From Streptomyces sp. CB09001 (GTDB lineage Bacteria; Actinomycetota; Actinomycetes; Streptomycetales; Streptomycetaceae): DNA of 64,000 bases. Of the stretch, positions 7,693 to 16,009 are shown in pieces (the first letter of the stretch is position 1; each line of letters begins with the position of its first letter). The notes beneath the pieces are model-generated. The model was given only the letters and a program-made list of their open reading frames with translations. It searched no databases and was not told where the DNA came from. The position numbers were made by a program, and so were the translations under genes. The stretch is taken from the NCBI RefSeq assembly GCF_003369795.1, contig NZ_CP026730.1, positions 2,542,001 to 2,606,000 on the forward strand. The letters run 5' to 3'.

Positions 7693-8407
7693 CCGCGCGG
7701 CACCTCGGGCCCCGGGCCGACCACCTGTCGGCGCCCGCTTCGTCGGTCCCCGCCACGGCCTCCAACCGGCCCGCCCGGCGCAGTGCCCAGAGGGTGAGGG
7801 CGAGGGCGGAGACGTCCGACATCAGGGGGTGGAGGGTGCCGTCGGGTGTCCGCCAGGTCAGGACGGTGCCTGTCGTGCCGTCGACGACCACGTGGGCGCC
7901 GTCCGCCAGCCGCCCCAGGCGGACCAGGTGCTCCGCGCCCGCCGGGACCGGGTGTTCGGGGTGGTCCTCGCAGTACTCCGCCAGCGTCGGCAGCGGCAGG
8001 TCGTCCGCGTCGAGGCGGAAGGGGCGGGCGTCCTCGGGCAGGCCCGTCTCGCGCAGGAAGCGGCGGGTGGGCTCGTGGGTGAGGGTCCTCGGGAAGTCGA
8101 TGTCCTCGAAGCGCGTCACCCGGTGACGGCCGAACTCGCGGTCCAGGAAGCGGGGCGGCAGGTCGCGGGAGGTGCCCGGCTCCGCGCGGTGGGTCACCGT
8201 CAGGAGCAGGCAGCTCATCAGGGTGGACGTGTTCCACAGCGACGGCCACTCGGCGGTCCCCCGGCTCCGCCGGGTGGCGCCGCGGGTCCAGGACGGGTCC
8301 TCCACCGTCGTGGCGAGGCGGACGCGGGTCACCAGCGAGGGAACCGCCGTCCGGGCGTCCGCCGCCGCGCCCCGCGTGATCGTCGTACCGCCGGTGACCG
8401 CGTGCAT
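7682..8407 (-). CDS. SUKH-4-like immunity/regulatory protein with altered C-terminus
   Basis: About 241 residues. The middle carries the SUKH-4 (SMI1/KNR4 superfamily) signature: LPPRFLDREFG, a conserved FPRTLTHEPTRRFLRETGLP, then LPTLAEYC, HLVRLGRLADG and VVVDGTTGTVL. Proteins of this superfamily are found as immunity partners of polymorphic toxins and as stand-alone genes in Streptomyces. ATG at 8407 is chosen because GGGGGAG lies just upstream; a longer frame to 8491 lacks such a site. The last 20 or so residues are encoded on the island side of the attachment repeat and look unrelated to the family. No toxin gene is adjacent, so an immunity role is only inference. Confidence 0.68.
   Translation of the reverse strand: MHAVTGGTTITRGAAADARTAVPSLVTRVRLATTVEDPSWTRGATRRSRGTAEWPSLWNTSTLMSCLLLTVTHRAEPGTSRDLPPRFLDREFGRHRVTRFEDIDFPRTLTHEPTRRFLRETGLPEDARPFRLDADDLPLPTLAEYCEDHPEHPVPAGAEHLVRLGRLADGAHVVVDGTTGTVLTWRTPDGTLHPLMSDVSALALTLWALRRAGRLEAVAGTDEAGADRWSARGPRCRAVSR
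7749..7764 (+). repeat. Attachment site attR, inside the SUKH-4-like gene
   Basis: Exact second copy of CCCGCCACGGCCTCCA from the 3' end of tRNA-Cys. It lies within the 3' coding region of the SUKH-4-like gene (encoding LEAVAG on the minus strand) and marks the right boundary of the island. Confidence 0.72.
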
Positions 8408-8579
8408 CGTCTCCCCCGAGAAAGTATGGCCGTCCGCGTGCCGGCGGCTGCCGTTCGCGCTCCTTCGGAGACTACGCGCCACCACTGACAACGCGCCTGC
8501 GCACGGACCCCGTTCACCTCGTAGGACGCGCCGGGGCGCGCACTCGTTGCCTCACGCGCGCGGGCCGCTCGGCCACCGC

Positions 8580-10901
8580 TCAGTGACCGGTGGCCACCGC
8601 GGCCTGCGGGCGGATCGGGAGCCGGTTCACCGGGCGTCCCGTGGCCGCGCGTACCGCGGAGGCGACGGCCGCCGGGGAGGCCACCACCGGGGCCGCGCTG
8701 ACGGCCTTGGCGCCGAACGGCGCGACCACGTCGCGTTCCTCGACGAGCTTCACGATCCGGATGTCCGGGGCGTCCAGCGCGGTCGGCAGGGCGTAGCCGG
8801 TCAGGTCGGGGTGGCGGATCAGGCCGCGCGGGGTGCGGAGGTTCTCCGTGAGCGCGATGCCGACGCCCTGGGTGACGCCCGCCTCGATGCGGGCGGTCAG
8901 CTGGGCCGGGTTCAGGACGCGGCCGACGTCCTGGGCGACGGCCAGCTCCACCACGCGTACCGAGCCGATCTCGATGTCGACGTCGACCACCGCGCGGATC
9001 GCGCAGAAGGCCATGCCGACGAACGCGTCGCCCTGCCCCGCCTCGTCGAGCGGCTCGGTCGGGTGCGGGCGGCACTGGGCGGTGGCCCACAGCTCCTTGC
9101 CGTCCAGCGCCTCGGTGACCGTCGTCGACAGCACGCCGTCGTAGGACGTGATCTTGCCGTCGGCGATCTGGAGCAGCTCCGTGGACATCCCGAACTGGTG
9201 GGCCAGCGGCTGGAGGAGCTGGGTGCGGACCATCTTGGCCGCCCGTTCCACCGCGCCGCCCGACACCCAGGTGTGCCGGCCCCGGCAGCCGGGGCCCGCC
9301 GGGGGCTGGTCGGTGTCGACCGGCGCCACCTGCACCTCGTCGACGCCGAGGGTGTCCTGCACGATCTGCCGGGCCAGCGTGGTGAAGCCCTGGCCGGTCT
9401 CGACCGCCGCGCACAGCACCGTCGCCACGCCGTCCTGGACCTTCACGGTGGCCGTGGAGACCTCGTCGGCGCCCTCGGCGCCGAGCATGTGCACCATGCC
9501 GATGCCGTAGCCCACGCCCCGGCGCACCGCGCCCGGTTCGCCCGCGCCCTCGGGGCCGCCGGGCAGCAGCCACTCGTCCTCGGGCGTGTCCTTGGGCAGC
9601 GCGGGCAGCGGGAAGTCGCGGACCGCCTGGAGGAGTTCCGCGACCGGCGCCGGGCAGGTGACCGTCTGGCCGGTGGGGAGGACGTCGCCGGTGGCCAGGA
9701 CGTTGCGCAGCCGCACCTCGGCCGGGTCCAGGCCGAGCTTCTTGGCGACCTTGTCCATCTGCGCCTCGTACGCGGCGCACACCTGCATCGCGCCCTCGCC
9801 GCGCACATGGCCGGAGGGCGGGTTGTTGGTGCGCACCGCCCAGCCCTCGATGAAGGCGTTCGGCACGACGTACGGGCCGCAGGCGAAGGCCACCGCGGCG
9901 GCCAGGGCGTCGGAGGAGGTGTCGGCGTAGGCGCCCGCGTCGAGCAGGATCTGCGCCTCGACCTTCACGATCCGGCCCTCGGCGTCCGCGTGGTGGCGGT
10001 AGCGCAGGAGGGTGGGGTGGCGGTGGGTGTGCCCGAGGAAGGACTCCTCGCGCGTGGCGGTCAGTTTCACCGGGCAGCCGGTCTTCAGCGCCAGCAGTCC
10101 GAGCGGCAGCTGGAAGCCCTGGTCCTCGCGGTCGGCGGTGGCACCCGGCACCCCGGTGACGACGATCTTCACCTGTTCGGGCGAAAGCCCGTAGCAGGCG
10201 GCGGCGATGTCGCGGTCGCCGTGCGGGTCGGTGGAGGCCAGGTACAGCTCCACGCCGCCGTCGGGGCGCGGTACGGCCAGGCCCGCCTCGGCTCCTATGG
10301 GGGCCGGGTCCTGGCGGCCGATGCGGTACAGGCCCTCGACGACGATCTCGCCGGCCGCGTCCGGGTCGCCGTGGCGCAGCGGGATGTGCCGGATCAGGTT
10401 CCCGTCGGGGTGCAGCGGCTCGGCCTCGAAGGCCTGCTCCGGGTCGGTGACCGGGTCGAGCAGCTCGTACTCGACGATGACGGCTGCGGCGGCCATCCGC
10501 GCGGTGTCCGGGTGGTCGGCGGCGACGGCGGCGAGCGGCTCGCCGTGGTGGCGTACGGCCTCGGAGGCGAACACCGGACGGTCGGCCTGGCCACCGCGGC
10601 CGTGCAGCGGGGTGCCGGGCACGTCCTCGTGCGTGACGACCGCCCGTACGCCGGGCATCTCGCGCGCGTGGGTGGTGTCGATGGAGACGATGCGGGCGCG
10701 CGGGTGCGGTGAGCGCAGCACGGCCGCCCACAGCAGGCCCTCGGCCCACAGGTCGGCGGCGTACGGGAAGGTGCCCTCGGTCTTGGCACGGGCGTCGGCG
10801 GGCGGCAGGGACGCGCCGAGGCCGTGCGGGATCGGGTCGGGGACGGGGGTCGCCGCCTCGGCGGTCCCCTCGGCCTCCGCAGTCGCGGCGTCGTTGCTCA
10901 C
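8580..10901 (-). CDS. Xanthine dehydrogenase family protein, molybdopterin-binding subunit
   Basis: This 773-residue large subunit of a molybdenum hydroxylase has the family order. An N-terminal aldehyde oxidase a/b hammerhead (about 25-140) holds GLLWAAVLRSPHPRARI, MPGVRAVVTHEDVPG and EPLAAVAA. The Mo-cofactor domain then has PSGHVRGEGAMQ, VETGQGFTTLARQ and EAGVTQGVGIALTEN, and ends with PFGAKAVSAAPVV. It would hydroxylate a purine, aldehyde or heterocycle with the two upstream subunits. GTG start at 10901 overlaps the TGA of the iron-sulfur gene by four bases, so the pair is translationally coupled. RGEGAMQ differs from the RGFGxPQ of classical xanthine dehydrogenases, so the substrate is uncertain. 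Confidence 0.9.
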   Translation of the reverse strand: MSNDAATAEAEGTAEAATPVPDPIPHGLGASLPPADARAKTEGTFPYAADLWAEGLLWAAVLRSPHPRARIVSIDTTHAREMPGVRAVVTHEDVPGTPLHGRGGQADRPVFASEAVRHHGEPLAAVAADHPDTARMAAAAVIVEYELLDPVTDPEQAFEAEPLHPDGNLIRHIPLRHGDPDAAGEIVVEGLYRIGRQDPAPIGAEAGLAVPRPDGGVELYLASTDPHGDRDIAAACYGLSPEQVKIVVTGVPGATADREDQGFQLPLGLLALKTGCPVKLTATREESFLGHTHRHPTLLRYRHHADAEGRIVKVEAQILLDAGAYADTSSDALAAAVAFACGPYVVPNAFIEGWAVRTNNPPSGHVRGEGAMQVCAAYEAQMDKVAKKLGLDPAEVRLRNVLATGDVLPTGQTVTCPAPVAELLQAVRDFPLPALPKDTPEDEWLLPGGPEGAGEPGAVRRGVGYGIGMVHMLGAEGADEVSTATVKVQDGVATVLCAAVETGQGFTTLARQIVQDTLGVDEVQVAPVDTDQPPAGPGCRGRHTWVSGGAVERAAKMVRTQLLQPLAHQFGMSTELLQIADGKITSYDGVLSTTVTEALDGKELWATAQCRPHPTEPLDEAGQGDAFVGMAFCAIRAVVDVDIEIGSVRVVELAVAQDVGRVLNPAQLTARIEAGVTQGVGIALTENLRTPRGLIRHPDLTGYALPTALDAPDIRIVKLVEERDVVAPFGAKAVSAAPVVASPAAVASAVRAATGRPVNRLPIRPQAAVATGH

Positions 10902-13234
10902 GCGTGGCCTCCGTCCCGGCCGTGGGTGCCGTGGTCTCCGTGGTCGCCGTAGGGCGGCCGGTCGTGCGCTCCGGTCGGGTCCTGCGCCCCCGGCTGTGGC
11001 TGTGCCTCGAACGCCGCCGGGTTGACGCCGCCCGCGCCGGGACCGGCCTGGTGCGGGATGCGGGGCTCCTCGGGGTCCGGTCCGGCCTGCGCGTCGGCGT
11101 CGGCGTGCGCCTCGCGTTCGGCGACGACCTCCTGGACCGCCTCCAGGACGCCCCGGTAGCCGGAGCAGCGGCACAGGTTGCCGCACAGCGCCTGGCGGGC
11201 CTCCAGCTCGGTCGGGGCGGGGTTGCCCTCCAGGAGGTTGTGCACGGTCATCGCCATGCCGGGCACGCAGAAGCCGCACTGCACCGCGCCGCGCCGGGCG
11301 AGCGCCCGCTGCACGTCCGACGGCCGTCCGTCGGTGGCCAGGCCCTCGACGGTACGCACCTCGCTGCCGGCCGCGGTCACGGACGGGACCAGGCAGGAGG
11401 CGACGAGCCGCCCGTCGACCTGCACGTTGCAGGCGCCGCACTCGCCCTGCGAGCAGCCGTCCTTGGCGCCCGCGAGGCCGAGCCGCTCGCGCAGCACGTA
11501 CAGCAGCGACTCGCCGATCCAGGCGTCGGTGACGGGGCGGTCGGCGCCGTTGACGCGCAGCACGTAGGAGGCGAGGGGGTGCTCGTCCTGCGGCCCGGCG
11601 GGCGCCGACGGCTCCTGGGCAGCTACGGGGGCGCCGTCGGAGGCGTCCTCGGGGCCGTCCGCGTCGGTACGGGCGTCGCCCGGGTCCGCCGTGTCGGTCC
11701 CACGACCGGTCTGGCCGGTCGGGTCCGACGCGTCGGCGAGGACGCCCTGGGGACCGGCCGAGGGCTCGGGCACGCGCTCCCGGCCGGCGGTCGGCGCCCG
11801 GCCCGTCACGGGGCCTTCAGCGGCCTCCGGACGGGATCCGGCCCGCATCTCCTCACGGGGGCCCGCGGAACGCCCTGCCAGGCCCTCAGGGGCCTCCTCG
11901 GCCCCACGGGGCCCGCCGGTGACCGTCCCGCTCCCCGCGGCGGCCCCGTCGGGCGCCCGTACGCCGGGACCGGCCCCGGCGGCGGCTTCGGTCACGGGTT
12001 CGGCGTCGTCACCGGGCTCGTGGGCGTACGAACCGTCGGCGGCGCGGGGACCGTCCGGGCTCACGGCGGGGCCGCGCCCTTGCACGGAGGCGGCCGAGTC
12101 GGGCCCACGCCCCTCCCTGTGCCCGGCCGCGGTGGAGCCGTATCCGGGCGCGTTCGCGACGGGGCCGGCCCCGGGCGCGGGCGAGCCCGGCCCGTCGGCG
12201 GCGCGGGGACCGTCCGGGCTCACGGCGGCGCCGCGCCCGTGCACGGAGGCGGCCGAGCCGGGCCCGCGCCCCTCCCTGTGCCCGGCCGCGGTGGAACCGT
12301 ATGCGGGCGCGTTCGCGACGGGGCCGGCCCCGGGCGCGGGCGAGCCCGGCCCGTGCGGGCCGATGCCGGCGTCGGGGCCGTGGCCCGCGTCGGGGCCGTG
12401 CCCTTGGCCGGGTCCGTCCGTGGTGGATCCGTACCCGTGCCCGCTCGGCGCGGGGCGCTCCTCGTCGGCCGGTCCGGCCGGTCCGGTCCGCGGTGCGTCC
12501 TCGCCCCACGGCTGTCCGGCCGGCTGCGTCGCCCAGGGCGCGGGAGCGCCGCCCGGGAGGGTGGCCGGGGCGCCGGTGCCCCACTGCTCGGCCAGGGACG
12601 ACGTGGTGAACTCGCCCGACTCGTCCGGCAGGTCGCCGTCGGCGACGGGGATGGACCACTGCCCGGTCACGTCCTGGCCGGACGCCTGCCGGGCCGCCGC
12701 GGCGTCCGCCTCGGCCTGGGACGCCTGGGCGGCCTGCGCTGCCTGGGAGAAGTCCCACTGCCCGGTGGGACCCGGCTGGTAGGCGAACCGGTCGTCGTGC
12801 CCGGGGACGCCCTGCCCGGCGTTCACGTCGTAGGGCGCCGCCCCGCCGTACGGGTCCTGCTGGGCCGGGTACCCGCCGTAGCCCTGGTGGGCGGCGGGGT
12901 CCTGACCGGCGTCCGGAACCTGCCACTGGGTGCCGTCCACGGGCGCGGACGGTGCCGACGGCGCCGCCCAGGAGCCGGTGGCGGAGGGGTCGGTACCGGC
13001 GGTGGTGGCGGGCGCGACCGTGATCTGGGGCGGCACGTAGCCGTGTCCGGGCGCGGCGAGCGGGCTGTCGGAGGAGGCGAGGAGCGCGTCCACGCCGCCC
13101 TCGGGGAGTTTCACGAAGGCGGTGGCGCCGTCGTCGTAGTCGCCCTGGGGCAGCGGGTCCCAGCGGCTGCCGCCCGGCGGGGAGCCCTCGCCGTGCTGAT
13201 CGCCGTGCGGGTCGCCGTGCTGGTCGTCGGTCAC
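10898..13234 (-). CDS. Molybdenum hydroxylase [2Fe-2S] subunit with a ~570-residue low-complexity N-terminal extension
   Basis: The protein has 778 residues. Only residues from about 575 onward are the iron-sulfur subunit. The plant-type ferredoxin loop is CSQGECGAC followed by a single C. The second cluster domain has CGFCVPGMAMT and CRCSGYRG. Such subunits are normally 160-200 residues. The first 570 residues are rich in Gly, Pro, Ala, Gln, Asp and His (DQHGDPHGDQHGEG at the start, then tyrosine- and glutamine-rich motifs) with no recognisable fold and an internal 53-residue duplication. GTG start at 13234 overlaps the FAD-subunit TGA. The frame stays open throughout and is in frame with the cluster domain, so this is a genuine fusion or extension unless an internal start is used. 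Confidence 0.82.
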   Translation of the reverse strand: MTDDQHGDPHGDQHGEGSPPGGSRWDPLPQGDYDDGATAFVKLPEGGVDALLASSDSPLAAPGHGYVPPQITVAPATTAGTDPSATGSWAAPSAPSAPVDGTQWQVPDAGQDPAAHQGYGGYPAQQDPYGGAAPYDVNAGQGVPGHDDRFAYQPGPTGQWDFSQAAQAAQASQAEADAAAARQASGQDVTGQWSIPVADGDLPDESGEFTTSSLAEQWGTGAPATLPGGAPAPWATQPAGQPWGEDAPRTGPAGPADEERPAPSGHGYGSTTDGPGQGHGPDAGHGPDAGIGPHGPGSPAPGAGPVANAPAYGSTAAGHREGRGPGSAASVHGRGAAVSPDGPRAADGPGSPAPGAGPVANAPGYGSTAAGHREGRGPDSAASVQGRGPAVSPDGPRAADGSYAHEPGDDAEPVTEAAAGAGPGVRAPDGAAAGSGTVTGGPRGAEEAPEGLAGRSAGPREEMRAGSRPEAAEGPVTGRAPTAGRERVPEPSAGPQGVLADASDPTGQTGRGTDTADPGDARTDADGPEDASDGAPVAAQEPSAPAGPQDEHPLASYVLRVNGADRPVTDAWIGESLLYVLRERLGLAGAKDGCSQGECGACNVQVDGRLVASCLVPSVTAAGSEVRTVEGLATDGRPSDVQRALARRGAVQCGFCVPGMAMTVHNLLEGNPAPTELEARQALCGNLCRCSGYRGVLEAVQEVVAEREAHADADAQAGPDPEEPRIPHQAGPGAGGVNPAAFEAQPQPGAQDPTGAHDRPPYGDHGDHGTHGRDGGHA
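12035..12352 (-). repeat. In-frame 159-bp tandem duplication within the iron-sulfur subunit gene
   Basis: Two nearly identical copies, 12035-12193 and 12194-12352, have a period of 159 bp (53 codons). They encode repeated blocks beginning SPAPGAGPVANAP and ending SPDGPRAADG. A few substitutions separate the copies, so the duplication is recent but not brand new. Confidence 0.85.
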
Positions 13235-14124
13235 GACAGGGCCCTCCCCAGTGCTCGTCGGGCCAGCGCGGCGACGGTGCGCCGCAGGTGCAGTACGGCG
13301 GGCGGCAGTTGCGGCACGGAGCCGTCCTCGTCCGGGGCCGCGTCGGGGATGCAGGCCGCGGCGACGTACTCGCCGAAGCCGTGCAGCGCCTCGGGGACGA
13401 CGGCCCGGCCGTTGTCCCAGTCGATGAGCGAGGCCACCCACTGCTCGGCCTCCAGGGGCCGCAGCGGCATCGGCGCGATGGCGCCCACCGCGCACCGCAC
13501 ACCGCGCCTGGCCGGGTCGAGGACCAGCGCCACGGAGGCCGTCGCGCGGCCGGGTCCGGTGCGGCCGGTCGCCTTCAGGAAGACCTGCGGCGCGTGCAGC
13601 AGCGGCACGCGCACGTAGCCGATGAGTTCTCCCGCGCGGAGCATCTCCATGCCCGCCAGCAGGTGCGAGACCGGCATCTCCCGGCGGGCCCCGTCCGGGC
13701 CCGCGATGATCAGCGTCGCCTCCAGGGCGGCCAGCACCGGCAGCGCGTCCCCGGTGGGGGCGGCCGAGGCGATGTTGCCGCCGAGGGTGCCGGCGTTGCG
13801 GATCTGCGGCGGTCCGGCGGCGCGCGCGGCGGCGGCGAGCGCCGGGATGAGCGCGGCGAAGTCGGGCCGGCCCATGCGCGCATGGGTGAGGCCCGCGCCG
13901 AGCAGCGCGTGCCCGTCCTGGTACTGCCAGCCGCGGATCTCGCTGATCCGGCCGAGACCCACCAGCGCGGCGGGCCTGAGCTGCCCGGAGTTGACGGCCG
14001 CCATCAGGTCGGTGCCGCCCGCGACCGGAACGGCCGCGGGCATCGCGGTGAGCGCCGCCACGGCCTCGTCCAGTGTCGTGGGCAGCGTGACGGCCTGCGC
14101 CGCCTGCGGTGCGTGCGTGGTCAA
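13231..14124 (-). CDS. Xanthine dehydrogenase family protein, FAD-binding subunit
   Basis: 297 residues. It has the CoxM/XdhB FAD-binding domain: PVAGGTDLMAAV (FAD contact), GAGLTHARMG, and IRNAGTLGGNIASAAPTGD, followed by the C-terminal CODH flavin domain (FLKATGRTGPGRATAS). It passes electrons from the iron-sulfur clusters to NAD or another acceptor. The start is TTG at 14124, with GGAAGGGG eight bases upstream. It is the first gene of a three-gene operon whose genes overlap by GTGA/TGA junctions, which indicates coupled, stoichiometric synthesis. No Mo-cofactor chaperone (XdhC/CoxI) is adjacent in this window. Confidence 0.9.
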   Translation of the reverse strand: MTTHAPQAAQAVTLPTTLDEAVAALTAMPAAVPVAGGTDLMAAVNSGQLRPAALVGLGRISEIRGWQYQDGHALLGAGLTHARMGRPDFAALIPALAAAARAAGPPQIRNAGTLGGNIASAAPTGDALPVLAALEATLIIAGPDGARREMPVSHLLAGMEMLRAGELIGYVRVPLLHAPQVFLKATGRTGPGRATASVALVLDPARRGVRCAVGAIAPMPLRPLEAEQWVASLIDWDNGRAVVPEALHGFGEYVAAACIPDAAPDEDGSVPQLPPAVLHLRRTVAALARRALGRALS

Positions 14125-14197
14125 ACCGACTGCCCCTTCCCGCTGTCCCACCTGGTCCCGCCCATGTGGCCGTACGGTACGACCTGACAGGGTGGAC

Positions 14198-14338
14198 GTG
14201 GCAACTCTGGCACATCTTCGCAGGGCCCGGACGCAGGGGTCCGCTAGGAGGCATTCGCCCGCCTCGTCGGCGAGATGGTCCGTTTTCGTACGGGATCTCC
14301 GACGATCGGAGTTACGCACTATGTGCGCGAGTTGCCAC
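14198..14338. promoter_or_regulatory. Widely spaced inverted repeat upstream of the molybdenum hydroxylase operon
   Basis: GTGGCAACTC at 14198-14207 and GAGTTGCCAC at 14329-14338 form a perfect 10-bp inverted repeat 121 bases apart. A shorter palindrome CTCCGA-CGA-TCGGAG lies between them at about 14298-14312. The 242-bp gap between the hexosaminidase stop and the FAD subunit contains no gene. The paired sites could bind a regulator in a looped complex, but this is inference. Confidence 0.4.
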
Positions 14339-14366
14339 TCCCCAGTGACGTTTAGGGGCGTTTCTC

Positions 14367-16004
14367 TTACTTGTTCGGCGGCGGCCCGTCCATCGGGCGG
14401 CCGAGTACACCGGGGCGCCGCTGCCAGGGCCGCGGGCCGGCCGGCGGGCGGTAGCCGACGCCCAGGGCGTCGAGCCGCCGGTAGTGGGCGGCCATCCGCC
14501 GCTCGAAGGCGGCGTAGTCCCGGTCGGCCGGGGCGGGCAGAGCGCTCCAGGCGACCTCGGCGAAGGCGGCGAGCCGCGGGAAGAGCTGGTAGTCCACCCG
14601 CTCCTGGTTCTCCGTCACCTCGGTCCACAGGTTCGCCTGGGTGCCGATCACGTGTCCGGACTCCTCCGGGGTCAGTTCCGCCGGAACCGGCTCGAACCGG
14701 TAGACGTCCTCCAGGGTGCGTACGAAGGCGATCGGCACGGGTTCGTCCTCGCCGCCGTCCTCCCGGAAGTTCAGGTACACCTGCTGCTCGGGGCACATCA
14801 CGACGTCGTGCCCCGCGCGCGCGGCGGCGATCCCGCCCGCGTAACCGCGCCAGGAGGACACGGCCGCGCCCTTGGCGAGTCCGCCCTCCAGGATCTCGTC
14901 CCAGCCGATGAGCCGGCGACCGCGTTCGGCGAGCCAGGTGTCGAAGTGCTGGATGAACCAGGACTGGAGTTCGTCCTCGTCGGCGAGTCCGAGTTCCGCC
15001 ATCCGCGTCTGTGCGGTGGCCGAGGCCCGCCACTGGTCCTTGGGGCATTCGTCGCCGCCGACGTGGACGAACTCGGAGGGGAAAAGCTCCAGGAGTTCCT
15101 CGAACACGCCCTCGTAGAAGCGCAGCGTGTTCTCGGTGGGGGCGAGGACGTTCGGGGATACGCCCCAGGTGTCCCAGACGGAGAGCGCGGTGGTGTCGAT
15201 CACATCGGTGTTGCCGAGTTCCGGATACGCCGCGATGGCGGCCTGCGAGTGTCCGGGCACGTCGATTTCGGGGACGACGGTGATGTGCCGTGCGGCCGCG
15301 TAGGCGACGATCTCCCGGATGTCCTCCTGCGTGTAGTAGCCGCCGTGGGGTTTGTCCTCCCACAGCGGCGAGGCCCGGTGACCGAATTTCGTGCGGGAGC
15401 GCCAGGAGCCGGTCTCGGTGAGCTTCGGGTGGCGTTTGATCTCGATGCGCCAGCCCTGGTCGTCCGTCAGGTGGAAGTGCAGGACGTTGAGTTTGTGGGC
15501 GGCCATCAGGTCCAGCTGGCGCAGGACGCCGTCCTTCGGCATGAAGTGCCGGGAGACGTCCAGCATCAGTCCGCGCCAGCCGAAGCGGGGCGCGTCCTCG
15601 ATGCGGCCCAGCGGCAGCCGCCACCGGCGGCCGGGCAGCGGGGCGCGCCGGAAGGCGTCCGGGCCGAGCAGCTGGCGCAGCGTCTGGGCGCCCCAGAAGA
15701 GCCCGGCCGGACCGCCGCCGGTGAGGTGCACGCCCTCCGGCGCGACGTCGAGGTGGTAGCCCTCGTCGGCCAGTTCCCCGTCGAGGGACAGCCGGACGGC
15801 GCCGCCGCCATCCCCGCCGGGCGCCAGCGGCAGGCCGGTGGCCGCGCCCAGGGTGGCGCGCAGCCAGCGCTCGGTGTGCTCGGCGCCTGCGCCGGCCACC
15901 AGCCGGGTGTCGGGGCCCAGGTCGAAGTAGGCGTCCTGGGCCACCGCGTGCCGCGGCCGGGGAATCACGTCGGTCGCGTCCGTCACGTCCGTAGGGTCCG
16001 TCAC
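14367..16004 (-). CDS. Beta-N-acetylhexosaminidase, glycoside hydrolase family 20
   Basis: 545 residues, no signal peptide evident. An N-terminal GH20b domain (about 1-140) precedes the catalytic barrel: GWRGLMLDVSRHFMP, HKLNVLHFHLTDDQGWRIEI, VPEIDVPGHSQAAIAAYPEL and the catalytic pair HVGGDECP (Asp-Glu of the substrate-assisted mechanism). It removes terminal GlcNAc or GalNAc from oligosaccharides such as chitobiose. The GTG start at 16004 lies 5 bases after the permease stop, with AAGGA overlapping that stop, so it is the last gene of the importer operon. Lack of an export signal suggests it cleaves imported chito-oligosaccharides in the cytoplasm. Confidence 0.92.
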   Translation of the reverse strand: MTDPTDVTDATDVIPRPRHAVAQDAYFDLGPDTRLVAGAGAEHTERWLRATLGAATGLPLAPGGDGGGAVRLSLDGELADEGYHLDVAPEGVHLTGGGPAGLFWGAQTLRQLLGPDAFRRAPLPGRRWRLPLGRIEDAPRFGWRGLMLDVSRHFMPKDGVLRQLDLMAAHKLNVLHFHLTDDQGWRIEIKRHPKLTETGSWRSRTKFGHRASPLWEDKPHGGYYTQEDIREIVAYAAARHITVVPEIDVPGHSQAAIAAYPELGNTDVIDTTALSVWDTWGVSPNVLAPTENTLRFYEGVFEELLELFPSEFVHVGGDECPKDQWRASATAQTRMAELGLADEDELQSWFIQHFDTWLAERGRRLIGWDEILEGGLAKGAAVSSWRGYAGGIAAARAGHDVVMCPEQQVYLNFREDGGEDEPVPIAFVRTLEDVYRFEPVPAELTPEESGHVIGTQANLWTEVTENQERVDYQLFPRLAAFAEVAWSALPAPADRDYAAFERRMAAHYRRLDALGVGYRPPAGPRPWQRRPGVLGRPMDGPPPNK

Positions 16005-16009
16005 GTTGT

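Larger units (their letters stand above)
5641..7764. mobile_element. Small decayed integrated island at the tRNA-Cys attachment site
   Basis: The segment begins at the 3' end of tRNA-Cys and ends at an exact 16-bp copy of that end (7749-7764). Between the copies lie a frameshifted tyrosine-recombinase fragment pointing its 3' end at the tRNA, an alpha/beta hydrolase without a proper 5' start, and a lipoprotein gene. This is the standard arrangement left by an actinomycete integrative element or prophage after large deletions. No replication, transfer or excisionase genes remain. The coding sequence here appears less GC-saturated at third positions than the flanks, judged by eye only. Confidence 0.72.

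Noticed and set aside
8172..10712. An 846-codon + strand frame opposite the molybdenum-binding subunit
   Set aside because: Shadow frame of the well-supported molybdenum hydroxylase gene; its composition is an Arg/Gly/Val artefact.
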